A DNA stretch of 49,374 bases from Oscillospiraceae bacterium (GCA_024404815.1 JAKSPL010000014.1:1-49374), one strand, 5' to 3'; counted from the first letter of the stretch, positions 33,783-42,231 are shown. Notes: a model not told the origin generated them from the letters alone. Program-made: numbers and translations.

Positions 33783-34055
33783 AAAGGATGTGTGACCAAT
33801 GTAATACCCGAAGAACACCACCGCATACCGCGGAATCGAAACATACATTTTAACAAAGGATGTGCTTCCAATGGGTACGATGTTCTCCTGAACGGTTTCC
33901 GTTCAATTACGATCAATTTGAAAAAAGGACGTGTTTCCAATGGGTCATATGGAACAATCAATGAAATTTTAATCTCACGAAAAGGACGTGTTTCCAATGG
34001 GTAGCTTAGGCTCCATCATCAAATGATACTTCAAGGAAAGGGCGTGCTTCCAATG
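33783..34055 (+). repeat. Five dispersed copies of an SD-ATG repeat module
   Basis: The consensus is AAAGGAYGTGYTTCCAATG, usually followed by GGT. Copies lie at about 33783-33801, 33855-33876, 33924-33945, 33981-34002 and 34037-34055; the ATG positions are 33799, 33871, 33940, 33997 and 34053. AAAGGNYGTG differs by one base from the ideal ribosome binding site AAAGGAGGTG. Intervening sequences are unrelated. Confidence 0.85.
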
Positions 34056-34143
34056 TACGATTCTGACAACTGCCCGACGCAACTCGCGGGCATTCATACA
34101 GCCGCCCAGCCCGTGTACGGCGGCTGATATTTCTTGATGTGTC

Positions 34144-34168
34144 TGCCGGTATGAACTGCATACCGGCA
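34144..34168 (+). terminator. Terminator of the mini-cistron array transcript
   Basis: A perfect 10-bp stem (TGCCGGTATG / CATACCGGCA) with a 5-nt loop is followed by CTTATTTTTATA. Confidence 0.85.
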
Positions 34169-34189
34169 CTTATTTTTATATAAAACAAG

Positions 34190-34218
34190 AACGCCCCGTC
34201 CATCATGGACGAGGCGTT
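34190..34218. terminator. Terminator of tRNA-Val, possibly bidirectional
   Basis: AACGCCCCGTCCAT / ATGGACGAGGCGTT forms a strong hairpin with T-rich flanks on both strands, just downstream of the minus-strand tRNA. Confidence 0.8.
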
Positions 34219-34226
34219 TTTTCTGG

Positions 34227-34300
34227 TGAGGACAAGTGGACTTGAACCACCGACCCCCTGCATGTCAAGCAGGTACTCTAACCAACTGAGCTATGCCCTC
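34227..34300 (-). tRNA. tRNA-Val (anticodon GAC)
   Basis: The minus strand folds as a cloverleaf: acceptor GAGGGCA pairs with TGTCCTC, D arm GCTCAGTTGGTTAGAGT, anticodon stem CCTGC/GCAGG with loop TTGACAT and anticodon GAC, and T arm GGTTCAAGTCC. CCA is not encoded. Confidence 0.95.
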
Positions 34301-34441
34301 ACAACGATAAACATTATACCACGAATTTCGCCGAATGTCAAGCCGTATTTTCAAAATTTTCTAAAAGGCGCATTCCGCATAAAATTCATCTTGCTGTGCA
34401 TTCTAATTCCAGCAAATTGTGCAAAGAAAGGATGCTGGAAA

Positions 34442-35398
34442 ATGCAGAATCTGACAGTCATGGGAGAAATATATGTGCGGTTCACCGCGGAAGCAAACGG
34501 GTGTGAGCTGTCGCAGGTACAGCGTTTTTCCCGTAGTGTCGGTGGAAGTGCCGCACTTGTTTCCGCCGCCGCCGCCAAACTCGGACTGTCCGCACGGTTG
34601 ATCGCGGCAACGGGTGCAGACGCGTTCGGCAATTATCTCTGCCGCACGCTCGCCGCCGCAGGCGTCCGAACCGATACTGTGCTGCAAGTCAAAAACGCAG
34701 CAACACCGAAATTATTCGTTGCATTTCCCTGCGATTCCGTTCCCGAACTGCTCTTTGACCGTTCCGCGGCGGCAGAACTGCAAGCGTTCGGACAGCAACC
34801 CGATGCAGACCGGTTTTCTAGCACAGATGCGTTGTTTTTCAGCAGTGACGGTCTGCGTTCCGCGTCTGCGCGTGCCGCACAGCTCGCCGCAATTCGCTAT
34901 GCAAGTGCCCAAAACGCGATCATCTGCTACGATTATGCACTTCCTGCTGACGTTTTGGAGGATGATGCCGCAGTGCAGGGCATGGACACCTTTCTCTCGC
35001 AGGCGCAGATCGTTGCGTGCGGAACAGACGCCCTGCCGCATCTGCTGGGTGAGCAAATGCCCGTAGAACTGTTGAAACAGCGGATGCACGGGCGGCGGAA
35101 GCTTTGGATCGTATTCACAGAAAGCGGCGTGGAGATCCTCACAAAATCGCAGCAGCTCCGTGTCAATACAGCATCGGAACTGCGGCACGGCGGCGCACGG
35201 GAAGCGTTTCTGACAGGCTTTCTCTACTGTGCCATGCAGGAATCCGCAGATCCGCGAATGCTCGCGGGAATGCCGCCCGAACATCTCACGCGCTGGGCGG
35301 CGGTGGCGGCAGTCTGTGCATCGCTCTGCATAAACGGCGGATTTCCGACAAAATCACAGCTTCGCATGGCACTCAGGCAACAGGCAACACGCAAATAG
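34442..35398 (+). CDS. PfkB-fold sugar kinase-like protein with altered active site
   Basis: The 318-residue protein has the ribokinase/PfkB fold: the N-terminal strand MGEIYVRF, the substrate motif SVGGSAALVSAAAAKLG, and the C-terminal helix EAFLTGFLY. The diagnostic GAGDxF motif, which supplies the anion hole and catalytic Asp, reads GGAREAF here: Gly-Asp is replaced by Arg-Glu. Catalysis may be lost or altered. The ATG at 34442 follows AAAGGATGCTGGAAA; the frame upstream runs through the tRNA and is not coding. It is monocistronic and no substrate can be deduced. Confidence 0.75.
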   Translation: MQNLTVMGEIYVRFTAEANGCELSQVQRFSRSVGGSAALVSAAAAKLGLSARLIAATGADAFGNYLCRTLAAAGVRTDTVLQVKNAATPKLFVAFPCDSVPELLFDRSAAAELQAFGQQPDADRFSSTDALFFSSDGLRSASARAAQLAAIRYASAQNAIICYDYALPADVLEDDAAVQGMDTFLSQAQIVACGTDALPHLLGEQMPVELLKQRMHGRRKLWIVFTESGVEILTKSQQLRVNTASELRHGGAREAFLTGFLYCAMQESADPRMLAGMPPEHLTRWAAVAAVCASLCINGGFPTKSQLRMALRQQATRK

Positions 35399-35414
35399 CC
35401 GTCAGCGCGGCACG

Positions 35415-35687
35415 TTATGTTTCTGTCGGCTTATCATATTCAGCCTGCAAAAAGTCCAGCATCTGCTGGAATCCCTCCTCGGTCTGCGGAAATGTTTCCG
35501 TGGCTTCGATGGCATCCTGTACCAACTCATAGCACAGATCCTTGCGCCAGACCTCCACTTTCAGCTGATTCTCCGCAGGGTCCACGCGGTACCGCAGATG
35601 TTTGCGGCTGCCCGTATGGACATTTCCTGCCTCAAAGTAAAATATTTTCGGAATATCAAACGCATTTCGCGGCATATGTTCTTCCAT
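35415..35687 (-). CDS. Small conserved-looking hypothetical protein
   Basis: The 90-residue protein has a beta-rich N-terminal half (FYFEAGNVHTGSRKHLRYRV then NQLKVEVWRKDLCYE) and a helical acidic C-terminus. Its ribosome binding site GAGGTG lies within the end of tatD, and the ATG is 4 nt after the tatD stop, so translation is coupled to it. I do not recognise a family. Confidence 0.6.
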   Translation of the reverse strand: MEEHMPRNAFDIPKIFYFEAGNVHTGSRKHLRYRVDPAENQLKVEVWRKDLCYELVQDAIEATETFPQTEEGFQQMLDFLQAEYDKPTET

Positions 35688-35690
35688 TTT

Positions 35691-36461
35691 TCACACCTCA
35701 CATCCGAATAGTCTTGCAGCGTTTTCCGCCGTTTGCTGGCAGATTTCTTCCAGAGATACGCCTTTTTCGCGTGCCATGACCGCCGCCGTTTCCGTGAGCA
35801 TCGTACTGTCACAGCGTTCACCGCGATGCGGTACGGGTGCCATGTATGGACAATCCGTTTCCAGAAGCAGTCTGTCCAGCGGCACCTCGCGCAGGGCGGC
35901 AAGCGGTTTTTTCGCGTTTTTGAACGTGATAACGCCCGTAAACCCGATGTACAATCCCATCGCCAGCACCTCACGCGCTGTTTCGGGCGAACCCGGGAAA
36001 CAATGCATGACACCGTGCAAATTCTCGTAGGTATGCAGAATTTCAAGCATATCCCCCATCGCATCCCTGCAATGCAGGATCACAGGGAGAGACAGTTTCT
36101 GCGCCAAGTCGAGCTGTTCTCTGAAAATACGTATCTGCGCATCTTTGTCATATCCCTCGTAATGGTAATCCAGTCCGATCTCGCCGATTGCTTTCACACT
36201 CTCGTGCTTTGCAAGCGTCCGCAGGGTATCGAGGTAGTCCGCAGGCGGATTGGGACACTCGGGATGCACCCCCACCGCCGTGATGATCAGGTTCGGGAAT
36301 TGCTCTGCAAGGTCGATTCCCTGCTTCGCGGACGGCAGGTCCGATGCGGCGACCATGCACCGCCCCACACACCGTTCCGGAAAGCTTGTCAGCAGTTCGG
36401 TGCGGTCTGTATCGAATGCCTCGTCGGTATAATGCGAGTGACTGTCAAAAAATCTAAGCAT
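35691..36461 (-). CDS. tatD: TatD-family metal-dependent hydrolase / DNase
   Basis: The 256-residue protein is a TIM-barrel amidohydrolase of the TatD group, with 3'-5' exonuclease activity described for relatives. Metal ligands are visible in order: DSHSHYTD (His-x-His), GVHPE, IGEIGLDYHY (Glu), ILHCRDA (His), MHCFPG (His) and LLLETDCPYMAP (Asp). The ATG at 36461 follows GGATGGGCG. The next gene is coupled to its stop codon. Confidence 0.93.
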   Translation of the reverse strand: MLRFFDSHSHYTDEAFDTDRTELLTSFPERCVGRCMVAASDLPSAKQGIDLAEQFPNLIITAVGVHPECPNPPADYLDTLRTLAKHESVKAIGEIGLDYHYEGYDKDAQIRIFREQLDLAQKLSLPVILHCRDAMGDMLEILHTYENLHGVMHCFPGSPETAREVLAMGLYIGFTGVITFKNAKKPLAALREVPLDRLLLETDCPYMAPVPHRGERCDSTMLTETAAVMAREKGVSLEEICQQTAENAARLFGCEV

Positions 36462-36577
36462 TTACGCGCCCATCCTTTACAATTTATTCACAGAATATTG
36501 AAAAAATAAGCAATCAGTTTTCTGAAATCTGTTGTATAATAAAACCATGATAATAAACCTACTCCTCTTCCACATTC

Positions 36578-36601
36578 ACACGGCGAATCGTTTCGCCGTG
36601 T
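36578..36601 (+). terminator. Rho-independent terminator
   Basis: ACACGGCGAA / TTCGCCGTGT forms a perfect 10-bp stem with a 4-nt loop followed by seven T residues. Confidence 0.85.
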
Positions 36602-36630
36602 TTTTTTCTGTATTTGATATTTTGAAAGAA

Positions 36631-36656
36631 ACCGAAACCGTTTTCTGCGGTTTCGG
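36631..36656. terminator. Second terminator hairpin
   Basis: ACCGAAACCG / CGGTTTCGGT with T-rich or A-rich flanks can terminate in either direction. Confidence 0.7.
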
Positions 36657-36789
36657 TTTTTGTGTTATGTAGGGGAACATACTTTTGATATGAGATCTCG
36701 CTGCGTTTATCAAATTCTCGAAATGGGATTCCAAAGGGATAGTATCCCTTTGGCAGGGGGCTTGGGGACAGCGTCCCCCAAAAGCACTC

Positions 36790-38025
36790 TCACAGATCCC
36801 CGGGTTTTCTCGCATTTGCAAGCATCAGCTTGACGCGGTTCTCCTGATTGACACGCGTTGCACCGGGGTCGTAGTCGATCGCAACGATATTTGCATTCGG
36901 GTAGGCATCCTTGATGACGCGCATCATGCCCTTTGCCACGATATGATTCGGCAGGCAGCCAAACGGCTGGGTGCAGATGATATTTTCCGTGCCCGACTCT
37001 GCAAGTGCCGCCATTTCTGCGGTAATCAGCCAACCCTCGCCCATGCTGACGCCCTGATTGATATACTTGTCGGCTCTTGCGCGCAGAACCTCAAAATCAT
37101 GCGGCGGATCGAATACACCATGCTTTTTTACAACTTCGATCTGTGTTTTCTGCATCTTGTAGATCAGCTCATAGCCCAGTCCGTTTTTCAGCACACTGCT
37201 GTCAAAGAAATGGTACAGCTTGCCGTCCACAGCCGTGCTGACCGCACAGTACATGACAAATTCCAACAGCGACGGAATCACAGGCTCACAGCCCTCCGAC
37301 AGCAGATAATCCTCCAGATGGTTGTTTGCCAACGGCGAATATTTCACGTAGATCTCTCCGACGATACCGACACGGATCTTGTTGCGCTTTGTACGCGGAA
37401 TCGCCGCAAAATCGTCCAGAATCTGACGATAGAGTTTCTTTGTGTGCATATATTCGCTCGTTTTGAACGCCTGATCGAGTTTTCTCTGCCAATGCTGCAA
37501 AACCTTTTCGGTCGCGCCCTTTTGCAGTTCATACGGACGGCATTGGTTTGCAATCATCATCAGCAGATCGCCGTACAGCACCGCATACAGGAATTTCAGC
37601 AAGATCGGTGCTGTCAGCTGGAAACCGCAGGTCGGGTCTTTTTCCAGTCCCGAAACATTCATCGAGATCACAGGCACCTGCGGGAACTGCGATTCCAACG
37701 CTTTTCTGAGCAGATGAATGTAATTCGATGCACGGCAGCCGCCGCCTGTCTGGGTGATCAGCAGCGCGGTGGTGTCCGGATTATACCGTCCCGATTTGAG
37801 CGCTTCCATAAACTGCCCGATGACAAGCAGCGCAGGATAGCAGGTATCATTATGCACATTTTTGAGACCCTCGTCCACGACTGCACGGCTCGCCGTCCGC
37901 AAAAGCTCACAACGATAGCCGTAGGGTGCCATAATGTTGATGAGCAGCTGGAAATGCACGGGGAGCATATCGGGGACAAGAATCGTGTGCGTTTTTTTCA
38001 TTTCGGGGGTAAATTTCGCTGACAT
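36790..38025 (-). CDS. 2-hydroxyacyl-CoA dehydratase-like protein (HgdB-related)
   Basis: The 411-residue cytoplasmic protein resembles the HgdB-type half of large activase-dehydratase fusion proteins. Visible signatures are DTCYPALLVIGQFMEAL, a Cys-containing GGGCRASNYIHLLRKAL, RVGIVGEIYVKYSPLANNHL and IICTQPFGCLPNHIVAKG. These conserved Cys residues suggest an Fe-S cluster reduced by the activase at 39301-42231. The physiological substrate of this subfamily is unknown. The ATG at 38025 is assumed because it follows a GGCGG-rich stretch, a weak ribosome binding site. It is the last gene of a four-gene set on the minus strand. Confidence 0.75.
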   Translation of the reverse strand: MSAKFTPEMKKTHTILVPDMLPVHFQLLINIMAPYGYRCELLRTASRAVVDEGLKNVHNDTCYPALLVIGQFMEALKSGRYNPDTTALLITQTGGGCRASNYIHLLRKALESQFPQVPVISMNVSGLEKDPTCGFQLTAPILLKFLYAVLYGDLLMMIANQCRPYELQKGATEKVLQHWQRKLDQAFKTSEYMHTKKLYRQILDDFAAIPRTKRNKIRVGIVGEIYVKYSPLANNHLEDYLLSEGCEPVIPSLLEFVMYCAVSTAVDGKLYHFFDSSVLKNGLGYELIYKMQKTQIEVVKKHGVFDPPHDFEVLRARADKYINQGVSMGEGWLITAEMAALAESGTENIICTQPFGCLPNHIVAKGMMRVIKDAYPNANIVAIDYDPGATRVNQENRVKLMLANARKPGDL

Positions 38026-38050
38026 ATGGGAAACGCCGCCTTTCTGTGGG

Positions 38051-38545
38051 TTAGAATTCAATTTGATACGGGAAGCCGAATGCCTGTACTTTTTCCTTTT
38101 TCGGATTCAGAAGCGTAAACGGCAGGGTATGATAGAGCATCTGTCCGTCCTTGCCGATGATCTGCGCCTGAAACGGGAAATAGACAATATCTTCCTCAAT
38201 ACAAAGCTGTCGGAATGCAGAAAGAAAGACCTCAAACAGCTCGTTGTCCGCATCGAGCGCATAGGTCAGACGCTTTTTGCGGGAGAGGGCTTTCTTTTTG
38301 GTTTCTGTCTGGATAAACGGTTTTTCGAAATCTTTTTCATTCAGGATACAGAAGCCGCGAATCACAGAATGTCCTTCCAGACGTTCATAGTCGCCGTTTC
38401 GTGCAGCGATCCGCGCCGCTTCTTCGATTTCGTCAATATATTTCTGTGCGATCGCATGGGCGTGCTGATAGCGGCGGCTGCGGAAATCCGTTTCCATGTC
38501 GCCGTGAATCTTCACTTCCGCTTTGAGCTGGTCGATAAATCTCAT
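38051..38545 (-). CDS. Hypothetical protein, paralogue of the neighbouring gene
   Basis: The 164-residue protein is homologous along its length to the next upstream gene (38586-39074): both start with MxFxxQLKxEV, continue with DFRSRRxQHxxxxAxxYID, and end with a FGFPxxI motif. No domain is recognised; it looks like a soluble alpha/beta protein. AAAGGATGATTGCTT precedes the ATG. It sits between the two parts of the dehydratase/activase system, which suggests a linked role. Confidence 0.65.
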   Translation of the reverse strand: MRFIDQLKAEVKIHGDMETDFRSRRYQHAHAIAQKYIDEIEEAARIAARNGDYERLEGHSVIRGFCILNEKDFEKPFIQTETKKKALSRKKRLTYALDADNELFEVFLSAFRQLCIEEDIVYFPFQAQIIGKDGQMLYHTLPFTLLNPKKEKVQAFGFPYQIEF

Positions 38546-38585
38546 AAGCAATCATCCTTTTTTCTGTTGTCATCTTTCTGTATGT

Positions 38586-39074
38586 TCAAAGGGTTATTTC
38601 AAACGGGAATCCGAAGCCTTCCAACACCTCGGGTGCGGTCACGTTCACGGGCAGCGGACGGTATACGATTTTTCCGTCTTTTTTTCGTATCTTCGCCTGA
38701 AACTGCTCCACGGCGATATGCTCCTCCGCACAGAACTCCGCAAAGCTCGTCTGAAATGCCTCAAACAGATCGTTGCCCTGCGTGAGGGTATATTCCTCCG
38801 ACCATTTGCCTGTCCAGAAGCTCTGTCTTTTCTGCATCTGCACGGGCGGCAAATCAAAATCGCGGTCGGTCAGCCGACAGAATCCGCTGATAATCACCTG
38901 ATTGCCGACATTCTGATACTGACCGCTGCGTGCGGAAAGTCTGGCTTCGTCTTTGATGATGTCAATATAGGTACGCGCCAGATCTCTGCCGTGCTGGAAG
39001 CGGCGGCTGCGGAAATCAATTTCCTGCTCGCCGTGTGTCTGCACTTCCTGCTTGAGCTGCTCCAGAAAATCCAT
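38586..39074 (-). CDS. Hypothetical protein, paralogue of the neighbouring gene
   Basis: The 162-residue protein shares DFRSRRFQHGRDLARTYIDI and VIISGFCRLTDRDFDLP with its downstream paralogue (RSRRYQHAHAIAQKYID, VIRGFCILNEKDFEKP), so the pair arose by tandem duplication. GAAGGGAAGC precedes the ATG. No family is recognised. The upstream 226 nt to the activase gene contain a palindromic repeat (39236-39285). Confidence 0.65.
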   Translation of the reverse strand: MDFLEQLKQEVQTHGEQEIDFRSRRFQHGRDLARTYIDIIKDEARLSARSGQYQNVGNQVIISGFCRLTDRDFDLPPVQMQKRQSFWTGKWSEEYTLTQGNDLFEAFQTSFAEFCAEEHIAVEQFQAKIRKKDGKIVYRPLPVNVTAPEVLEGFGFPFEITL

Positions 39075-39300
39075 GATAATGCTTCCCTTCTTTTGGAATG
39101 ATGTATCTATGGGTGTTTCGCTGTCTGCGGACAGCGGCCAGAGGCTCTGCCTCTGGACTCCGCAAGCCTTTGAAGAAAGCTAACATGAATACTGCGTATT
39201 CATGCACCGAAACTTTCATTGCGCTTCGCGTGTATGCTCTTTCATAATGGGATTCCAAAGGGACAGAGTCCCCATTACAAATCCATCGGAGATACCTCTA
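39075..39300. repeat. Intergenic palindromic repeat region
   Basis: Contains the hairpin ATGAATAC-TGC-GTATTCAT (about 39184-39203) and, at about 39247-39275, the element AATGGGATTCCAAAGGGACAG, which matches the one at 36724-36745. Both copies lie immediately past the 3' ends of the two dehydratase/activase genes. Confidence 0.55.
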
Positions 39301-42231
39301 TCATTCCTCCATCGCCGCGACCAGACTGCGGAGGCGAATCTTTGCGGCACCGAGGTTGTTGATCTCGTCGATTTTGAGCTGGGTGTAGAGTTTGCCGTTT
39401 CGTTCCAGAATCGTGCGCACCTCATCTGTCGTGACGGCATCAATGCCGCAGCCGAACGACACAAGCTGTACAAGCTGCATATCGGGCTGTGTGGTGACAT
39501 ACTGTGCGGCGCGGTAGAGTCTTGCGTGGTAAGTCCACTGGTTCAGAACACCCAGCTTATCCGTCAGGTGTCCGAGTGCCGCAACGCTGTCCTCGCTGAC
39601 GACCGCCATGCCCAGCGATGTGATGAGTTTATGCAGGCCGTGGTTGATCTCCTTGTCGATGTGGTACGGTCTGCCGGCAAGGACGATAATTTTCTTACCC
39701 TGTTCGCGTGCCTGTGCGATGATCTCCTGTGCCTTTGCCGCAACATCTTTCCGATACTGTTCCTGTGCGACATACGCCGCCGCGACCGCATCGGACGGGG
39801 AACATTGCAGTGAATACCCTTTCAGGCAGGCTTTGAGTGCCGCCGTGACACTCTTCGGACGGTTCAGATCCATATACGGCAGACGGAAATTCTCCTCTGT
39901 CAGCCTCGGATTGTTCGCTTTCAGCAGTTCGGGATAGTATGCAACAACAGGACAGTTATAGTGGTTATCATTCTCGCCCTCGTCCACATTATAACTCATG
40001 CACGGCCAGAAAATGAAGTCCACGCCCTTTTCGAGCAGGTCTTCCACATGACCATGTGCCAGCTTTGCAGGGTAGCAGACGGTGTCCGACGGGATCGTAT
40101 GCTGTCCCTGATAGTACACATCGCGGTCGCTCTCACGGGAAATTTCAACCTCGAAGCCGAGTTTCGTAAATACCGTTGTCCAGAACGGCATCTGCTCATA
40201 GAAGCTGAGTGCCAGCGGCAGACCGACCTTGCCGATCGGCGTGCCCTGCGGTTTTTTCTCACATTCGAGGATCCGCTGATATTTATAATCGTAGATGGAC
40301 GGCATGGTGTGTTCAGTGGATTTTCCTGCGCCGCGTTCACAGCGGTTGCCCGACACGAATTTTCCGCCGTCAGGGAAATGGACAATGTTCAGCGCACAGT
40401 GCGCGGTACAGCCGCCGCACTTCGCATTCGTGGATTTGTATGTAAATTCTGCCAGTTTTTCGGGGGTGATGAGTTTTGTCTGTTCGGGACGATGCTCTTT
40501 TGCGTAGAGTGCCGCACCGAATGCGCCCATCAGTCCCGAAATGGACGGACGAATGACAGGTCTGCCCAGTTCCATCTCAAACGAACGCAAGACCGCGTCA
40601 TTCAAGAACGTGCCGCCCTGTACGACAATATTCTCGCCGAGTTCCTCCATCGACTTTGCGCGGATGACCTTGTATACCGCGTTCTTGATAATCGAGGAGG
40701 ACAAGCCTGCGGAAATGTCCTCGACCGTTGCGCCGTCTTTCTGTGCCTGCTTGACCGAGCTGTTCATAAAGACCGTACAGCGCGAGCCCAGATCGACAGG
40801 ATGCTCTGCAAACAGACCAAGCTGCGAGAATTCTGCGATCTCATAGCCGAGTGCCTGTGCAAAGCTCTGGATAAACGAACCGCATCCCGACGAGCAAGCC
40901 TCATTCAGCATAATGCTGTCGATACTGTGGTTTCGTATCTTAAAGCACTTGATGTCCTGACCGCCGATGTCCATGATGAAATCGACATCAGGGCAGAAAT
41001 AGGATGCCGCCTTGAAGTGTGCGACCGTTTCGACAATACCGTAGTCGATGCCCAGACCTGCGCGGATAAAGTCCTCGCCGTAGCCTGTGACCGCCGCACC
41101 GCGAATATGCAGGTCAGGGGACATCTGGTTGTAAATGGAAGTCAGGTGCTTGACGATTCTGTCGAGCGGCTGACCGCGGTTTGCAGCGTAATACTGATAG
41201 AGCAGTTCACCGTTTTCTGTGATGAGCACGAGTTTTGTCGTGGTCGAACCTGCGTCAATGCCGAGATAGGCGTCACCTTTTGCGGTATGCAGGTCGGCAA
41301 AAGGAAGGTCGTGGGATTTGTGGCGTGCAACAAATTCCTCATACGCCTTGCGTGACGCAAACAGCGGTTCACTTGTCACGGTATTGCCGCCCGTTTTTGC
41401 ACTTGCAAGCTTCGCCAGCACTTCTGCAAGCGGCTGTGCCTCCTCGGACTGCTTTGCGAACATCGCACAGCCGTATGCAACGAAAACAGGTGCTTTTTCA
41501 GGGAAAATCGCGTGTTCATCGTCCAGTTTCAGCGTGCGGACAAAAGCCTCGCGGAGTCCCTGCAAAAAGGACAGCGGGCCGCCCAGAAACAATACCGTTC
41601 CCTCGATCTGTCTGCCCTGTGCAAGTCCTGAAACCGTCTGGTCCACGACTGCCTGAAAAATACTTGCGGCAATGTCCTCTCTGCGTGCGCCCTGATTGAG
41701 GAGCGGCTGAATGTCCGACTTTGCAAATACGCCGCAGCGCGATGCGATCGGGTAGCGTTTTTCTGCTTTCAGAGAAAGCGCGTCCAGTTCGTCTGCGGTG
41801 ATGCCGAGCAAAGTTGCCATCTGGTCGATAAATGCACCTGTACCGCCTGCGCAGGAACCGTTCATACGCTGTTCCACGCCGCCCGTCAGGAATATAATTT
41901 TCGCATCCTCGCCGCCCAGTTCAATGACGACATCCGCGTTTTCATAATCGTGTTTGACCGCCAGAAATGCGGCGTGTACCTCCTGTACAAAGGGGATACC
42001 TGCGCTCTGTGCCAGTCCCAGACCTGCCGAACCCGTCATGCAGACGGAAAATTCCGCATCGGGGAACTGCTTTTGCAGAGCCTCTACCTGTTCCGTAACA
42101 GTTTCACGCACTCTGGAAAGATGCCGCTGGTAGCAATGGGAAAGCATCGTTCCCTGTTCATCAAGAACGACGGTTTTGACCGTAGTCGAGCCGACATCAA
42201 TGCCGAGCGCGTATTTCTGTGTATTTGACAT
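39301..42231 (-). CDS. Large acyl-CoA dehydratase activase (two BadF/HgdC ATPase domains plus DUF2229)
   Basis: The 976-residue protein contains two tandem BadF/BadG/BcrA/HgdC-type ATPase domains. The first starts YALGIDVGSTTVKTVVLDEQ and has GSCAGGTGAFIDQMATLLGI; the second starts YLGIDAGSTTTKLVLI and has NEACSSGCGSFIQSFAQAL. The C-terminal third is DUF2229-like with the Cys motif CGGCTAHCALN and VIILAGRPYHID-type segments. Such activases bind a 4Fe-4S cluster and, using ATP, pass an electron to a dehydratase partner. Related proteins are about 1400 residues and include the HgdB-like part; here that part is a separate gene. CAGGAGGTCAGT precedes the ATG. Confidence 0.9.
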   Translation of the reverse strand: MSNTQKYALGIDVGSTTVKTVVLDEQGTMLSHCYQRHLSRVRETVTEQVEALQKQFPDAEFSVCMTGSAGLGLAQSAGIPFVQEVHAAFLAVKHDYENADVVIELGGEDAKIIFLTGGVEQRMNGSCAGGTGAFIDQMATLLGITADELDALSLKAEKRYPIASRCGVFAKSDIQPLLNQGARREDIAASIFQAVVDQTVSGLAQGRQIEGTVLFLGGPLSFLQGLREAFVRTLKLDDEHAIFPEKAPVFVAYGCAMFAKQSEEAQPLAEVLAKLASAKTGGNTVTSEPLFASRKAYEEFVARHKSHDLPFADLHTAKGDAYLGIDAGSTTTKLVLITENGELLYQYYAANRGQPLDRIVKHLTSIYNQMSPDLHIRGAAVTGYGEDFIRAGLGIDYGIVETVAHFKAASYFCPDVDFIMDIGGQDIKCFKIRNHSIDSIMLNEACSSGCGSFIQSFAQALGYEIAEFSQLGLFAEHPVDLGSRCTVFMNSSVKQAQKDGATVEDISAGLSSSIIKNAVYKVIRAKSMEELGENIVVQGGTFLNDAVLRSFEMELGRPVIRPSISGLMGAFGAALYAKEHRPEQTKLITPEKLAEFTYKSTNAKCGGCTAHCALNIVHFPDGGKFVSGNRCERGAGKSTEHTMPSIYDYKYQRILECEKKPQGTPIGKVGLPLALSFYEQMPFWTTVFTKLGFEVEISRESDRDVYYQGQHTIPSDTVCYPAKLAHGHVEDLLEKGVDFIFWPCMSYNVDEGENDNHYNCPVVAYYPELLKANNPRLTEENFRLPYMDLNRPKSVTAALKACLKGYSLQCSPSDAVAAAYVAQEQYRKDVAAKAQEIIAQAREQGKKIIVLAGRPYHIDKEINHGLHKLITSLGMAVVSEDSVAALGHLTDKLGVLNQWTYHARLYRAAQYVTTQPDMQLVQLVSFGCGIDAVTTDEVRTILERNGKLYTQLKIDEINNLGAAKIRLRSLVAAMEE

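Larger units (their letters stand above)
33734..34175 (+). ncRNA. Candidate RNA of about 440 nt carrying the mini-cistron array
   Basis: The stretch is bounded by a consensus promoter and a rho-independent terminator and contains five spaced copies of a ribosome-binding-site-like/ATG module. No known RNA family is recognised. Each ATG opens a reading frame of 1, 6, 10, 9 and 24 codons that closes before the next module. A hairpin TGAACGG-TTT-CCGTTCA lies at 33889-33905. It may be a structural RNA, a leader-peptide regulator or a polycistronic small-peptide mRNA. The remainder of the 33311-34226 gap holds promoters, two terminators and nothing else that I can identify. Confidence 0.4.
36462..36789. 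other. Intergenic region with terminators and a palindromic repeat
   Basis: No gene is called. A TATAAT at 36535-36540 on the plus strand lacks a good -35 but is followed within 65 nt by a strong terminator (36578-36607), so a short transcript is possible. Positions 36718-36785 carry the palindromic repeat AATGGGATTCCAAAGGGA, also found near 39240. Confidence 0.5.

Noticed and set aside
33699-34004. A 101-codon frame with four in-phase KGRVSNG-type motifs
   Set aside because: It begins inside the promoter, its first usable ATG (33759) lacks a ribosome binding site, and the fifth repeat is out of phase. The in-phase spacing of the first four copies keeps it a minor possibility.
33783-34055. 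CRISPR-like spacing of repeats
   Set aside because: The five repeats differ from each other, spacing varies (56-72 nt), no cas genes are near, and the conserved part is a ribosome-binding-site/ATG signal.
34205-34441. N-terminal extension of the PfkB-fold protein
   Set aside because: It is antisense to tRNA-Val; the ATG at 34442 has AAAGGA upstream.
39961-41355. A 464-codon plus-strand frame
   Set aside because: Antisense shadow of the activase gene, whose domains are unambiguous.
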